Shown: positions 17,299-26,815 of the stretch, piece after piece
How positions within the stretch are numbered: the first letter of the stretch is position 1
How the letters are laid out: each line of letters opens with the position of its first letter
DNA from: Rathayibacter agropyri
GTDB lineage: Bacteria; Actinomycetota; Actinomycetes; Actinomycetales; Microbacteriaceae
Reading direction: 5' to 3'
Assembly (NCBI RefSeq): GCF_013249015.1
Contig: NZ_JABRPL010000002.1
Coordinates: 1 to 64,000, forward strand
Length of the DNA stretch: 64,000 bases
Program-made: the position numbers and the translations under genes
Notes under the pieces: model-generated
What the model was told of the DNA's origin: nothing
The model's database searches: none
Seen by the model: only the letters and a program-made list of their open reading frames with translations

Positions 17299-18603
17299 AT
17301 GGATTCGACGGCCTTCCTCACCGACCGCTACGAGCTCACGATGGTCGAGGGCGCCCTCGGCAGCGGCACCGCCGACCGTCGCTGCATGTTCGACGTGTTC
17401 GCCAGGAGTCTCCCGCCGGGACGCCGTTACGGCGTCCTCGCCGGGACCGGACGGCTGCTCGAACTGATCTCGCGCTTCCGCTTCGGCGATGAGGAGCTGT
17501 CGTGGCTGCGGGAGAACCGCGTGGTCGATTCCCGCACGCTCGACTGGCTGGCCAATTACCGATTCCGGGGCGATATTTGGGGGTACCGGGAGGGGGAGGT
17601 CTATCTCCCAGGCTCCCCCGTGCTGATCATCGAGGCGCCGTTCGCCGATGGCGTCCTGCTCGAGACCCTGGTGCTCAGCGTCCTCAACCACGACAGTGCC
17701 ATCGCGAGCGCAGCGGCGCGGATGGTCTCGGCGGCCGACGGCAGGCCGCTGGCCGAGATGGGCTCGCGCCGGGCAGGAGAGCGCTCGGCGGTCGCCGCGG
17801 CCCGCGCCGCGTACATCGCCGGCTTCGGTGCGACCTCCAACCTGGAGGCCGGCCGCAGCTTCGGGGTGCCAACCATGGGCACCTCCGCGCATGCGTTCAC
17901 CCTGCTGCACGACAGCGAGGAGGAGGCGTTCCGCGCCCAGGTCGCCGCGCTCGGCCCCGGCACCACGCTGCTGGTCGACACCTACGATGTGACCGCAGCC
18001 GTCGACCTCGCCGTCCGGGTAGCAGGCACCGGTCTCGGAGCTGTGCGGATCGACTCCGGCGATCTTCCGCAGCAGGTCGCGCAGGTGCGCGCGCAACTCG
18101 ACGCCCTCGGCGCGACGGGCACCCGGATCACCGTCACCAACGATCTCGACGAGCACGGCATCGCCGCCCTCGCCGCCTCTCCGGTCGACTCCTACGGTGT
18201 GGGGACCTCGGTCGCGACCGGCTCGGGGCACCCGACAGCCGGAATGGTGTACAAGCTCGTCGCCCACGAGGACGACGCGGGCGAATGGGTCGCGGTAGCG
18301 AAAAAGTCGGTCTCGAAGGCGTCGATCGGCGGGCGCAAAGCCGCAGGCCGCCTCCTCTCGGACGACGGCGTCGCCGAGGCCGAGGTCGTCCACGTGGGTG
18401 CGGGCCCGGAGGGCAGGGTCGGTGAGGGCGAGCGAGCCCTCCTCGTCCCGCTGATCGAGGACGGCGAGATCCGTTCCGAGCACCTCGGCGTCGACGGCGT
18501 CGCTACGGCACGAGCGCACCACGCGAACGCGGTGCTCGAACTGCCCCAGGATGCCCTGCGCCTGGGTCGGGGCGAGCCGGTTATCCCAACCCGCTACGAG
18601 TGA
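17299..18603 (+). CDS. pncB: Nicotinate phosphoribosyltransferase
   Basis: 434 residues. It makes nicotinate mononucleotide from nicotinate and PRPP in the Preiss-Handler NAD salvage route. Motifs: [16 protein letters not shown] at the N-terminus, [61 protein letters not shown], and the phosphate-binding region [12 protein letters not shown] with [15 protein letters not shown] 17299 fits the family start. Upstream in-frame extension would cross the tandem repeats. Confidence 0.95.
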   Translation: MDSTAFLTDRYELTMVEGALGSGTADRRCMFDVFARSLPPGRRYGVLAGTGRLLELISRFRFGDEELSWLRENRVVDSRTLDWLANYRFRGDIWGYREGEVYLPGSPVLIIEAPFADGVLLETLVLSVLNHDSAIASAAARMVSAADGRPLAEMGSRRAGERSAVAAARAAYIAGFGATSNLEAGRSFGVPTMGTSAHAFTLLHDSEEEAFRAQVAALGPGTTLLVDTYDVTAAVDLAVRVAGTGLGAVRIDSGDLPQQVAQVRAQLDALGATGTRITVTNDLDEHGIAALAASPVDSYGVGTSVATGSGHPTAGMVYKLVAHEDDAGEWVAVAKKSVSKASIGGRKAAGRLLSDDGVAEAEVVHVGAGPEGRVGEGERALLVPLIEDGEIRSEHLGVDGVATARAHHANAVLELPQDALRLGRGEPVIPTRYE

Positions 18604-18615
18604 GGCGCCGAGCGG

Positions 18616-18897
18616 TTACTTCATCTTCGCGTAAATCTCCTTGCAGGCCGGGCAGACCGGGAACTTCTCCGGGTCGCGGCCCGGGAGCCACTTCTTTCCG
18701 CAGAGCGCGCGGACCGGCTTTCCGGTGATCGCACTCTCGAGGATCTTGTCCTTCGGCACGTAGTGGGAGAAACGCTCGTGGTCGCCGGGCTCAATGGACT
18801 CCTGGTTGAGGAGTTCTTCGAGTTCGCGATCGAGGGTGGCGGTTCCCCCGCCGCCCTCGAGAGGATCGGTACTGCTGTTCTCGGCACGCAGAATCAT
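18616..18897 (-). CDS. DUF3039 protein, small zinc-ribbon type
   Basis: 93 residues from ATG 18897. It matches my recollection of actinobacterial DUF3039: an acidic N-terminus, ERFSHYVPKDKILESAITG, then RALCGKKWLPGRDPEKF and VCPACKEIYAKMK. One Cys in CGKKW plus the CPAC pair suggests metal binding. Cytosolic; function unknown. Convergent with pncB (12 bp apart). Confidence 0.85.
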   Translation of the reverse strand: MILRAENSSTDPLEGGGGTATLDRELEELLNQESIEPGDHERFSHYVPKDKILESAITGKPVRALCGKKWLPGRDPEKFPVCPACKEIYAKMK

Positions 18898-18974
18898 GCC
18901 GACGATCCTACGCGCGGAGACGAGCGTCAAGCCGACAGCTCCGGTCAGTCGACAGCCCCGAGAAGGAGACTCCA

Positions 18975-19685
18975 GTGGAACTGCTCTTCGTGCATGGCGC
19001 GCTGGTGCGCGACGGCGCCTGGTGGTGGCGTCGCGCTGCCACGCTGCTCGAGCAGCGGACGGGGGTTCGCAGCCGGTCGCTCGCCCTCCCCTCCTGCGGC
19101 GAGAGCGACGGCGATCCGGAGGAACCGTCGGGCCTCGTCGCCGACGCCGCGGCTCTGCGGAACGCGCTCGACGAGAGCGACGGTGCGGTCCTCGTCGGTC
19201 ACTCCTACGGCGGCACCGTGATCGCCGAGGCCGGCACCCATCCCGCCGTCGCGGGCCTGATGCTCATCTCGTCCTACCTGCCCGAGGTCGGCCTCTCGCA
19301 GGGTGCGATCATGAGCGGCGAACCGGATCCGGTGCGGATCGGACTCCTTCCCGACGGATCCCTCCGGGTTTCCGGCTACGACGTCACGTCGTTCGCCGAG
19401 CGGTTCCTCCAGGACGCCGACGACGAGGACCGCGCGGGCGCGTGGGACCGCGTGACCAGCCAGTCGGCGGCCGCCTTCTCGACCCCGACGACGGCCGCGG
19501 GCTGGCAGGGCGTCGACTCGACCTACCTCGTCTGCACGGCAGATCGCAGCACCACCGTCGCACTGCAGCGCTCGCACGCTGCACGGGCGACACGCTCGGT
19601 CGACGTGCCGACCGGGCACCATCCGTTCCTCACCCGCCCCGATCTCGTCGTGGCGGAGCTGGAGGCGCTGCTCCCCCGCGACTGA
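18975..19685 (+). CDS. Alpha/beta hydrolase
   Basis: 236 residues from GTG 18975. The oxyanion-type start is FVHGALVRDGAWWW; the nucleophile elbow is VGHSYGGTVI (Ser at about 77); the acid is probably Asp in VCTADRST; the His is in TGHHPFL near the C-terminus. The triad is intact. Similar to small esterase/EstC-like hydrolases; substrate unknown. Cytosolic, no signal peptide. Tail-to-tail with the ABC permease. Confidence 0.8.
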   Translation: MELLFVHGALVRDGAWWWRRAATLLEQRTGVRSRSLALPSCGESDGDPEEPSGLVADAAALRNALDESDGAVLVGHSYGGTVIAEAGTHPAVAGLMLISSYLPEVGLSQGAIMSGEPDPVRIGLLPDGSLRVSGYDVTSFAERFLQDADDEDRAGAWDRVTSQSAAAFSTPTTAAGWQGVDSTYLVCTADRSTTVALQRSHAARATRSVDVPTGHHPFLTRPDLVVAELEALLPRD

Positions 19686-19710
19686 TCTGCTCCGGTGGGT
19701 CGGCCATCCG

Positions 19711-21255
19711 CTAGTAGCGGCTGGTGAAGGCAACGAGCTCGGTGGCCCGGCGCTCGAACACCCAGCCGCCGATGAGTACGCCGAGGGCGAAGACGACCAC
19801 GGCACTGCCAAGGCCCACGAGCACGGCACCGCCGGCCGACTCCGGATCGACGAAGAGCGCGCGCACGGCGAGCACCACGGCGGGCGCCGAGAGAAGCAAG
19901 CCCAGGCCGAACGCGAGCGACTGCGACGCGGCTCCACTCGCGCCCGGCGCCTGCGGCTGGACGAAGGCGCTGTCGCCCGGCCGAGGCGCCGGATAGGCGA
20001 GAGCCGCCGAGACCGCACTGGCTACTCCCGCGGGAACGAGCAGCAGGCAGGCGTTCACCGCCAGGATCACGGGGAAGGCCTCGGGGCGGCCGAAGGTCGC
20101 ACTGCTCACGAGCGAGCCGACAAGCACGACCGGGAGCCCGAGCAGCAGGGTCGGGAACGCGCGGCCGAGGCGGTCGGACCAGCCGGGCACGCCCGCCGAG
20201 ATGTGCAGCCAGAAGGCGGAGCCGTCATAGGCCACGTCATTGTGCAGGAACCAGCCGAGAAACAGCGCGATCAGCGGCACCGGCAGCAGAGAAAGCAGCG
20301 GGAACGGCACGCCGACCACCCCGAGCAACAGCAGCGCTGCGACCGGGAGCAGTGGGACCGCCACCAGCGAGGCCTGGTAACGCGGGTCGCGCAACCAGTA
20401 GGTGATGCTGCGAGCGGCGATCGCACCTGTGCGGGTCGAGCCGAGCACATCGAACCACCCCAGGCGCAGACCACGGGGCGGACGGGACGTGCGTTCGGGA
20501 CGCTCAGTGAGGATCCGCACGACAAGCCACCACAGCGCGGCGGCCGCCGCCACCGTGAGTAGCGCGATGACCAGCGGTCGGGCCGCATCGCCCGTCACGG
20601 CGGCGGGTGCGATGGCCCAGGCAGCGCCGAAGGGAGTCGCTTCGAACGCCACTCCCCAGCGCTCGAGCACCGGAGACTCGCCGGCGTCGAGCAGCGCGGC
20701 CGTCACCAGAGCGGCCGGACAGGCCAGCAGGAGGACCAGCCCGAGGACCGCGAGCAGTTCGCGAGCCGTGCGCGAAGGGACGAGAGCGGCGGAGGCGGCG
20801 AGGCCGATGCGCGCGAACAGGGCCGCCGTCACCACGCCGAGCAGCGGGCCAAGCAGCGCGAACGCTCCAGCTCCGGGGAACAGCGGAACGCTCGCCACCC
20901 CCACGACCAGCAGCGCGAGGACGGGTAGCGAGATGAGGCCCGCGAGTGCGAGCGCGCCGGCGAGACGGATCGTCGGCAAACCGAACAGCCGGAAGGCCCG
21001 CGGGTCCATCGGATCGAGCGGGCCGAGGAGGAACGGGAGCACGAGGAAGCCGAGGCCGATCAGACCGCCGCCGGTCGCCACGGCGCCTGCGGCCGCTTCA
21101 GGAGCGCAGCGCAGCGCCCCGAGCGCGGCGAGAAGTCCGGCCGTGACCGCGATGACCACGAGCACGCCGAGTACCGCGCCGGCCGAGCGCGCGGGCCCGG
21201 AGCGGAAGGCGCCGAGCAGGACGTCGATCCTCAGCCGGAGAAGTCGTGCAACCAC
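19711..21255 (-). CDS. ABC transporter permease, large polytopic
   Basis: 514 residues with about 12 hydrophobic segments and little soluble domain; no recognised substrate. The start overlaps the end of the ATPase gene by 25 nt, so the pair is translationally linked. It is an ABC-2-like exporter permease by context. Later starts around 21230 would reduce the overlap. Confidence 0.75.
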   Translation of the reverse strand: MVARLLRLRIDVLLGAFRSGPARSAGAVLGVLVVIAVTAGLLAALGALRCAPEAAAGAVATGGGLIGLGFLVLPFLLGPLDPMDPRAFRLFGLPTIRLAGALALAGLISLPVLALLVVGVASVPLFPGAGAFALLGPLLGVVTAALFARIGLAASAALVPSRTARELLAVLGLVLLLACPAALVTAALLDAGESPVLERWGVAFEATPFGAAWAIAPAAVTGDAARPLVIALLTVAAAAALWWLVVRILTERPERTSRPPRGLRLGWFDVLGSTRTGAIAARSITYWLRDPRYQASLVAVPLLPVAALLLLGVVGVPFPLLSLLPVPLIALFLGWFLHNDVAYDGSAFWLHISAGVPGWSDRLGRAFPTLLLGLPVVLVGSLVSSATFGRPEAFPVILAVNACLLLVPAGVASAVSAALAYPAPRPGDSAFVQPQAPGASGAASQSLAFGLGLLLSAPAVVLAVRALFVDPESAGGAVLVGLGSAVVVFALGVLIGGWVFERRATELVAFTSRY

Positions 21256-22061
21256 TGCAGCCCCTCGGCGATCTGCTTACCGCCCGCGAGCTCGAGGAAA
21301 CGCTCCTCGAGGGTGGCGGTGCCGGCGACCTCGGCGACCGATCCGGAGGCGAGAACCCTCCCACCGACGATCACGGCGACGTCATCGCAGACGCGCTCGA
21401 TGAAGTCGAGGCCGTGACTCGAGAGCACGACCGTGCCGCCTCCCGCGACGAAGCGGCGGAGCACGGTGATCACGGCGGCGGAGGAGACGGGATCGACGGA
21501 CTCGAACGGCTCGTCGAGCACCAGGACTCGCGGCGCGTGGATCATCGCCCCGGCGAGCGCCACTTTCTTGGCCATGCCTGCGGAGTAGTCCGAGATCAGC
21601 CGCTCCAGTGCGTCGGTGAGGCCGAGCGCGTCGGCGAGCTCGATCGTGCGCTGCTTGGCCGTCGGCAGGTCGATACCGCGTAAAGCGGCCGAGTAGGCGA
21701 GGAACTGGGCGCCGGTCAGCCGGTCGAAGAGTCGGAGGCGGTCGGGCAGCACACCGATCAGTGGCTTCGCAGCCGTCGGGTCTTTCCAGACGTCGATGCC
21801 GTACACGAGGACGCGGCCGGTGTCGGGGCGGAGGAGACCCGTCATCATCGAGAGGGTCGTTGTCTTGCCCGCCCCGTTGGGGCCGATGATCCCGGAGAAG
21901 GTGCCGGCGCGAACGGCCAGATCAATGCGGTCGACCGCCACTGTCCGCCCGAAAGTCCGAGTCAACTGGGTCAGTTCTAAGACGACGGGAGAGCCGCTCT
22001 CGGGGCTTGCGGTGTCCTCGGCTGCGCGCTCGGTGGGCTCGGCGTTCGTCGCGGACGTCAT
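21231..22061 (-). CDS. ABC transporter ATP-binding protein
   Basis: 276 residues from ATG 22061. Complete ATPase: Walker A GPNGAGKTT, Q-loop region GVLPDRLRLFDRL, signature YSAGMAKKV (variant of LSGGQ), Walker B VLVLDEPFESVD, and H-loop LSSHGLDFIE. CcmA-like exporter type. It partners the overlapping permease. The frame extends upstream but lacks family similarity there. Confidence 0.9.
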   Translation of the reverse strand: MTSATNAEPTERAAEDTASPESGSPVVLELTQLTRTFGRTVAVDRIDLAVRAGTFSGIIGPNGAGKTTTLSMMTGLLRPDTGRVLVYGIDVWKDPTAAKPLIGVLPDRLRLFDRLTGAQFLAYSAALRGIDLPTAKQRTIELADALGLTDALERLISDYSAGMAKKVALAGAMIHAPRVLVLDEPFESVDPVSSAAVITVLRRFVAGGGTVVLSSHGLDFIERVCDDVAVIVGGRVLASGSVAEVAGTATLEERFLELAGGKQIAEGLQWLHDFSG

Positions 22062-22228
22062 CCGGCTACGGTACCAACTCGCTTCCGAGTGCCCGGCGCG
22101 CGCCGGGCGGCGAACGACACGGCGAAAGGTCAACCACCCCGAAACGGGGGTGCAGAATAGTACACTCTGTCTCATTGCCGGAAACCGTCCCTCCGGTGCC
22201 TGGCAGCTGAATTCGAGGAGAAGACACG

Positions 22229-22951
22229 ATGACGCGCACAGGTCCGACAACGAGCCGCAACCCCGCCTCCGTCGTCATCCTCGCCGCCGGCATGGGCAGC
22301 CGCCTCGGTCGTTCCCTCCCGAAGCCGCTCACGCCGCTCAGCGACGGCCGCACGATCATGCAGCAGCAGTTCGACAACATCCATTACGCGTTCGGCAAGA
22401 GTGTGCCGGTCAGCATCGTGGTCGGCTACAAGCTTGAGCACATCATTGAGGCCTTCCCTTCGGCGTCGTTCGTCTATAACGAGCAGTACGACCAGACCAA
22501 CACCTCCAAGAGCCTGCTCCGCGCACTGCAGGCGAGCGGGCAGGGCGGGGTGCTCTGGATGAACGGCGACGTCGTCTTCGACCCGCGCATTCTCGACCGG
22601 GCCGCCGGGCTGATCGCCAAGGACGTCTCCTTTGTCACCGTCAATACCGCGAAGGTGTCGGACGAGGAGGTCAAGTACACGACAAGCGCCGAGGGCTTTA
22701 TCGATGAGCTCTCCAAGACGGTGCGCGGCGGATTCGGCGAGGCCGTCGGTATCAACTATGTGTCTGCCTCCGACAAGGCCGCGCTGGTGCGTCAGCTCGC
22801 CCGCGTGGACGCGCAGGACTACTTCGAGCGTGGAATAGAGTGGGCGATCGAGCAGGACAGACTGCTCGTCGAGCCGATGGACATCTCCGACCTCTACGCC
22901 GTCGAGGTGGACTTCGCCGAGGACCTCGAGCGCGCGAACCTCTTCGTCTGA
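22229..22951 (+). CDS. Sugar/alcohol-phosphate nucleotidyltransferase
   Basis: 240 residues. NTP-transferase fold: VVILAAGMGSRLG (nucleotide binding) with PKPLTPL, then MNGDVVFDP as the metal-binding Asp region. It resembles phosphocholine cytidylyltransferase-like (LicC) or glycerol-phosphate cytidylyltransferase-like proteins that activate a head group for wall polymers. Lys in PKP is conserved. It is followed 55 bp later by a Wzm/TagG permease, so it probably supplies an activated precursor for the exported glycan. Confidence 0.8.
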   Translation: MTRTGPTTSRNPASVVILAAGMGSRLGRSLPKPLTPLSDGRTIMQQQFDNIHYAFGKSVPVSIVVGYKLEHIIEAFPSASFVYNEQYDQTNTSKSLLRALQASGQGGVLWMNGDVVFDPRILDRAAGLIAKDVSFVTVNTAKVSDEEVKYTTSAEGFIDELSKTVRGGFGEAVGINYVSASDKAALVRQLARVDAQDYFERGIEWAIEQDRLLVEPMDISDLYAVEVDFAEDLERANLFV

Positions 22952-23006
22952 CGCCGACGGTTCCTTTCCCGGCTCGGCCAGGGCAGGTCGGGAGGAGTCG
23001 CGCACA

Positions 23007-23822
23007 GTGAGCACCGCCGACATCCTCGCCTCTGAAACGGCGCTGCGTCACCGGCGCTCGCGGGCCTGGCGCTACCGACACTCGCTCTGGTTGCTGACGA
23101 AGCGCGACCTGACGGTCCGCTACGCGACGAGCGCACTCGGCTACATCTGGTCGGTGCTCGACCCGCTCGTGATGTCGGGCATCTACTACTTCGTCTTTAC
23201 CGTGGTCTTCCAGCGGACCGTCGGCGAGGACCCGTACATCGTGTTCCTGCTGGCGGGCCTGCTGCCCTGGATGTGGTTCACCCAGGCCACGTCTGACGGG
23301 ACCCGCGCGTTCCTCCGTGAGGCGAAGCTGGTGCGTTCGACCTCCATCCCGCGGACCATCTGGGTAGGGCGGATCGTGCTCTCGAAGGGCATCGAATTCG
23401 TGGCAAGCCTGCCCGTGCTGGTGCTGTTCGCTGTGATCGCCGGCGCGCACCTGACGTGGGCGGCGCTGCTGTTCCCGGTGGCGATCCTCCTGCAGGGGGT
23501 GCTGACGCTGGGCGTCGGCCTGCTCGTCGCTCCGCTCGTCGTGTTCTTCCGCGACCTGGAGCGGGCCGTCAAGCTCGTGCTGCGCTTCCTCTTCTACGCA
23601 TCGCCCATCATCTACTCGACCGCAAATCTGCCCGAGCAGATCCGCCCGCTCGCCGCGCTTAATCCGCTCAGCGGGATCTTCGCGCTCTACCGTTCCGCCT
23701 TCTTCGAGAGCGAGCTCGACCTGCCGGTGATTCTCGCCTCCGCGGGGATCTCGGTGCTCGTGCTAGCCCTGGGCCTGATCGTCTTCCGCCTCTCCGAGCG
23801 CGCCGTGCTGAAGGAGCTGTGA
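23007..23822 (+). CDS. Polysaccharide/teichoic-acid ABC exporter permease (Wzm/TagG type)
   Basis: 271 residues with six hydrophobic segments. Family features: an N-terminal amphipathic region RYRHSLWLLTKRDLTVRYA, SALGYIWSVLDPL, FLLAGLLPWMWF, and the FYASPIIYS segment before TM5. It moves lipid-linked glycans or teichoic acids outward. Overlaps the ATPase gene (GTGATG). Confidence 0.92.
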   Translation: MSTADILASETALRHRRSRAWRYRHSLWLLTKRDLTVRYATSALGYIWSVLDPLVMSGIYYFVFTVVFQRTVGEDPYIVFLLAGLLPWMWFTQATSDGTRAFLREAKLVRSTSIPRTIWVGRIVLSKGIEFVASLPVLVLFAVIAGAHLTWAALLFPVAILLQGVLTLGVGLLVAPLVVFFRDLERAVKLVLRFLFYASPIIYSTANLPEQIRPLAALNPLSGIFALYRSAFFESELDLPVILASAGISVLVLALGLIVFRLSERAVLKEL

Positions 23823-24649
23823 TGGCCGACGCCCCCGTCGTGATCGAGTGCCGCGGCCTCGGCATCCGCTTCCGCCGCAACCGTCGCGGGCGCCGCTCCT
23901 TTAAGGACCTCTTTGCCGGGCGCTCCCGCCGCTCGCGGCCGGGCGAGTTCTGGGCGCTGCGCGAGCTGAACGTCCAGGTGCGGGCGGGTGAGGCGATCGG
24001 CGTCGTGGGGCGCAACGGGCAGGGCAAGTCGACGCTGCTCAAGCTGGTTGCGGGCGTGGTGCTGCCGGATGAGGGCGCGGTGGAGGTGCGCGGCGGCGTC
24101 GCTCCGCTCATCGAGATCACCGGCGGGTTTGTCGCCGATCTCAGCGTGCGCGAAAACGTCTACCTGACGGCTGGGCTGCACGGGATGTCCAAGCGCGAGG
24201 TCGATGCCCGCTTTGACTCGATCATCGAGTTCGCCGAGATCGGCGACTTTCTGGACACCCCCTACAAGCACCTCTCCAGCGGAATGAAGGTGCGCATTGC
24301 GTTCTCGGTGGTGTCACGGCTGGAGGAGCCGATCCTCCTGGTTGACGAGGTGCTGGCCGTCGGCGACACGGCATTCCGCGAGAAGTGCTACGCGCGGATC
24401 GAGGAGCTGCTCGCCTCCGGCCGCACCCTCTTTTTCGTCTCACACAACGAACGCGACCTGCGCCGCTTCTGCACCCGCGGGCTCTACCTGGACAAGGGCC
24501 GCCTGGTGCTGGACGCGCCGATCGAGGAGGTCCTCGCGCGATACGCTGAGGACCACGCGCCGACACCGCGGAGCAGGCCGACCCCGCGGAGCAGCGCGGC
24601 GCCAAACGTGGAGGGTGCGCTCGCCGAGAACACCGTCGCCGACGACTGA
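23819..24649 (+). CDS. Polysaccharide/teichoic-acid ABC exporter ATPase (Wzt/TagH type)
   Basis: 276 residues from GTG 23819, or ATG 23822. Motifs: the family N-terminus LGIRFRRNRRGRRSFKD, Walker A GRNGQGKST, EITGGFVADLSVREN (typical of Wzt/TagH), signature LSSGMKVRIAF, Walker B ILLVDEVLAVGD, and H-loop FVSHNE. There is no C-terminal glycan-binding domain, so substrate choice is likely made by the permease or by lipid-linked donor structure. Confidence 0.92.
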   Translation: MMADAPVVIECRGLGIRFRRNRRGRRSFKDLFAGRSRRSRPGEFWALRELNVQVRAGEAIGVVGRNGQGKSTLLKLVAGVVLPDEGAVEVRGGVAPLIEITGGFVADLSVRENVYLTAGLHGMSKREVDARFDSIIEFAEIGDFLDTPYKHLSSGMKVRIAFSVVSRLEEPILLVDEVLAVGDTAFREKCYARIEELLASGRTLFFVSHNERDLRRFCTRGLYLDKGRLVLDAPIEEVLARYAEDHAPTPRSRPTPRSSAAPNVEGALAENTVADD

Positions 24650-24685
24650 CCGCTCCGGCGCCTCGAAGACGCAGGAGTGCACGAC

Positions 24686-26188
24686 ATGGCCCAGAAGGAC
24701 CGCAAGCGCGATCGCGCACTCGAGAAGGCCCGCGAACGGTCCGAGGGCCCCGGCGCCGCCGAGAACACGCAGCTCGCCCGGATGCTGGATCGCCTGCTCG
24801 CCGTGCAGCGGCCGGCTGTCCTCGCCAACATCCGCGCGCTGCGCCGCCGCCGCCCGTCCGCTACTCCCGAGCAGCTCATCACCGCACTCGAGCGGCAGTA
24901 CCTTTCGAGCGTGACCGCCGGCGGAGCCGCGATCGGTGCGACCGCCGTCGTCCCGGGCATCGGTACAGCGGCCTCGGTCGCTCTCTCAGGAGCCGGGGCC
25001 GCTGGCTTCCTGGAGGCCAGCGCGCTCTTCGCGCAGTCGGTGACGGAGGTGCACGGCATTCCCCTCGAGGACCCCGACCGCGCCAGAGCCCTTGTGCTGA
25101 CGCTGATGATGGGCTCCTCAGGCAGCGAAATGGTGCGCCAGGTCGCCGGGCAGGCCGTGGGGGGAGGCACTGGGCTCAACCAGTACTGGGGGTCGGTTGT
25201 GACGAAGGGGCTGCCGTCGTTCCTCGTCGGCGAGCTGGCCGACCGAGCGAAGAAGTCGTTCACCAAGCACTTCCTCGCGCAGCAGGGCGCCGGGCTCGTG
25301 GGGCGGGCGATGCCATTCGGGATCGGGGCGGCACTCGGCGGGGTCGGCAACGCGATGCTCGGGCGCAAGGTGATCCAGAGCGCGCGCGACGCGTTTGGCC
25401 CGGCGCCCCAGGCGTTCGGCAACACCCTCGTGCTCGAGCCCACGCGCGCCGAGCGGAAGGCGCTGGCCGCGGCGCCAGCGGAGCCGCTGGCGCTGTTCGT
25501 CCGCGATTACGGCGGAACCGGTGAGCGGACGGCGCTGCTCCTGCACGGCCTCGGCGCCGACTCCCGGATCTGGTACGCACTCGTGCCGACGCTGCACGAG
25601 CACGGCTATCGCGTGGTGGCACCCGACCTCGCGGGCCACGGCGGTTCACCGAAGTCGCCGGTGTACTCGCCGGAGCGCTGGGCCGCAGACGTGCGGGCCT
25701 CCGTGCTGCAGACCCCCGACCTGGTCATCGGCCACGGCCTCGGCGCCGTCGTCGCCGCCCGGCTCGCTCCGGAGTACCGGGCCGAGCGGCTGATCCTGCT
25801 CGACCCCGCCTACTCAGCCGCGCGCGGTATGACGAGCGCCCTGCGTCGTGGTCGATCTGTCGCCCACGTCGAGACCGGCGACGCCGACTCCCTCCGCCAT
25901 CGCCACCCGATCTGGACCGACGAGCAGATCGAGCTCGACGTGTCGGCGCTCGGGCTCTGGGACCCGGCGTCGGCCGACGGGCTGGCTGCGCGCGGTGCGG
26001 CTGAGGCTCCGGGCGCCTTCCCGGTACCGACGCTCGCGGTACTTCCGGAGGACCCGCTGGGACATGACTCGCTCGGTGGCCTGCTCGGCGACCATGGCGT
26101 TGAGGTGCGCACTGCGCCGGGCGGCGGCGCGTCGATCCTGCGCGAGGACCGCGCCGCGCTGATCGCGGCAGTGGAGGATCGGCTCTAG
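24686..26188 (+). CDS. EcsC-like domain fused to a catalytically degenerate alpha/beta hydrolase
   Basis: 500 residues from ATG 24686 (GTG 24677 possible). Residues about 60-245 are Gly/Ala-rich helices resembling EcsC proteins (VVPGIGTAASVALSGAG, then MPFGIGAALGGVGNAMLGRK). After a linker, residues 260-500 follow the alpha/beta hydrolase pattern: LLLHGLGADSRIW, APDLAGHGGS, then the elbow VIGHGLGAV and a C-terminal loop GGGASILRED. The nucleophile position is Gly351 instead of Ser, and the usual catalytic His position in the terminal loop is Ala482. The hydrolase half is therefore probably non-catalytic. It follows the Wzt gene by 36 bp and may be co-transcribed. Confidence 0.75.
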   Translation: MAQKDRKRDRALEKARERSEGPGAAENTQLARMLDRLLAVQRPAVLANIRALRRRRPSATPEQLITALERQYLSSVTAGGAAIGATAVVPGIGTAASVALSGAGAAGFLEASALFAQSVTEVHGIPLEDPDRARALVLTLMMGSSGSEMVRQVAGQAVGGGTGLNQYWGSVVTKGLPSFLVGELADRAKKSFTKHFLAQQGAGLVGRAMPFGIGAALGGVGNAMLGRKVIQSARDAFGPAPQAFGNTLVLEPTRAERKALAAAPAEPLALFVRDYGGTGERTALLLHGLGADSRIWYALVPTLHEHGYRVVAPDLAGHGGSPKSPVYSPERWAADVRASVLQTPDLVIGHGLGAVVAARLAPEYRAERLILLDPAYSAARGMTSALRRGRSVAHVETGDADSLRHRHPIWTDEQIELDVSALGLWDPASADGLAARGAAEAPGAFPVPTLAVLPEDPLGHDSLGGLLGDHGVEVRTAPGGGASILREDRAALIAAVEDRL

Positions 26189-26254
26189 GCGCCGGATGCT
26201 GGGATTCGAGGTCGAGAGCAAGCGGGGGCGCCCGGCAGCGGGGGAACAGCCCGC

Positions 26255-26788
26255 TCAGCCTCGGTGACGAACAGGTCCGGCCGTGAGGACGAGCGGCATC
26301 GCCAAGACCGTGCGGACGAGCAGGCCCCCGCTGTGGTCGTCTGCGAAGTAGCGAAGGCCGATTTTCTCGGCAACCCGCCGCGACGCCGTGTTGTCGGGAT
26401 GGATGATCGCAACGAGGCGGTCGGCGAGGGCCTTCCGACGAGCCAGGTCCCGGCAGGCCGCGGCAGCCTCGGTGGCGTAGCCGCGACCGTGCAGCTCCGA
26501 GCGCACGTGGTAGCCGACCTCGAGCTCGGGCGCGCCGTTGACACTCTGCCAGGTCAGTCCGCAGTCCCCAACGAACTCGCCGCCCGTCGTCTCGACGAGC
26601 CAGAGCCCGACGCCGTGCTCCCGATAGTTCTGCCGGCTCCACTCGATCCAGCGGGCCGCATCCTCGCGACTCTTCGGAGCCGGGTAGAAGCGCATGACCT
26701 TCGGATCACCAACAAGAGCGGCCACCCGGTCGAGGTCCGCCGCGGACATCTCGCGAAAGCGTAAGCGCGCAGTGTCTCGAGGTAGCAT
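26255..26788 (-). CDS. GNAT N-acetyltransferase (RimJ/RimL type)
   Basis: 177 residues. It starts TARLRFREMSAADLDRV, then GLWLVETTGGEFVGDCGL, the acetyl-CoA pyrophosphate loop RSELHGRGYATEAAAA, and the late IHPDNTASRRVAEKIGL motif typical of RimJ/L-like acetyltransferases acting on N-termini or small amines. Complete. Located after the MocR regulator on the same strand. Confidence 0.88.
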   Translation of the reverse strand: MLPRDTARLRFREMSAADLDRVAALVGDPKVMRFYPAPKSREDAARWIEWSRQNYREHGVGLWLVETTGGEFVGDCGLTWQSVNGAPELEVGYHVRSELHGRGYATEAAAACRDLARRKALADRLVAIIHPDNTASRRVAEKIGLRYFADDHSGGLLVRTVLAMPLVLTAGPVRHRG

Positions 26789-26815
26789 CCGGCTCAGGAT
26801 ACCGGCGAGACGATG

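Noticed and set aside
16293-17321. Longer MurI start upstream of 17159
   Set aside because: The extension crosses the tandem repeats and lacks family similarity; GTG 17159 gives the normal start.
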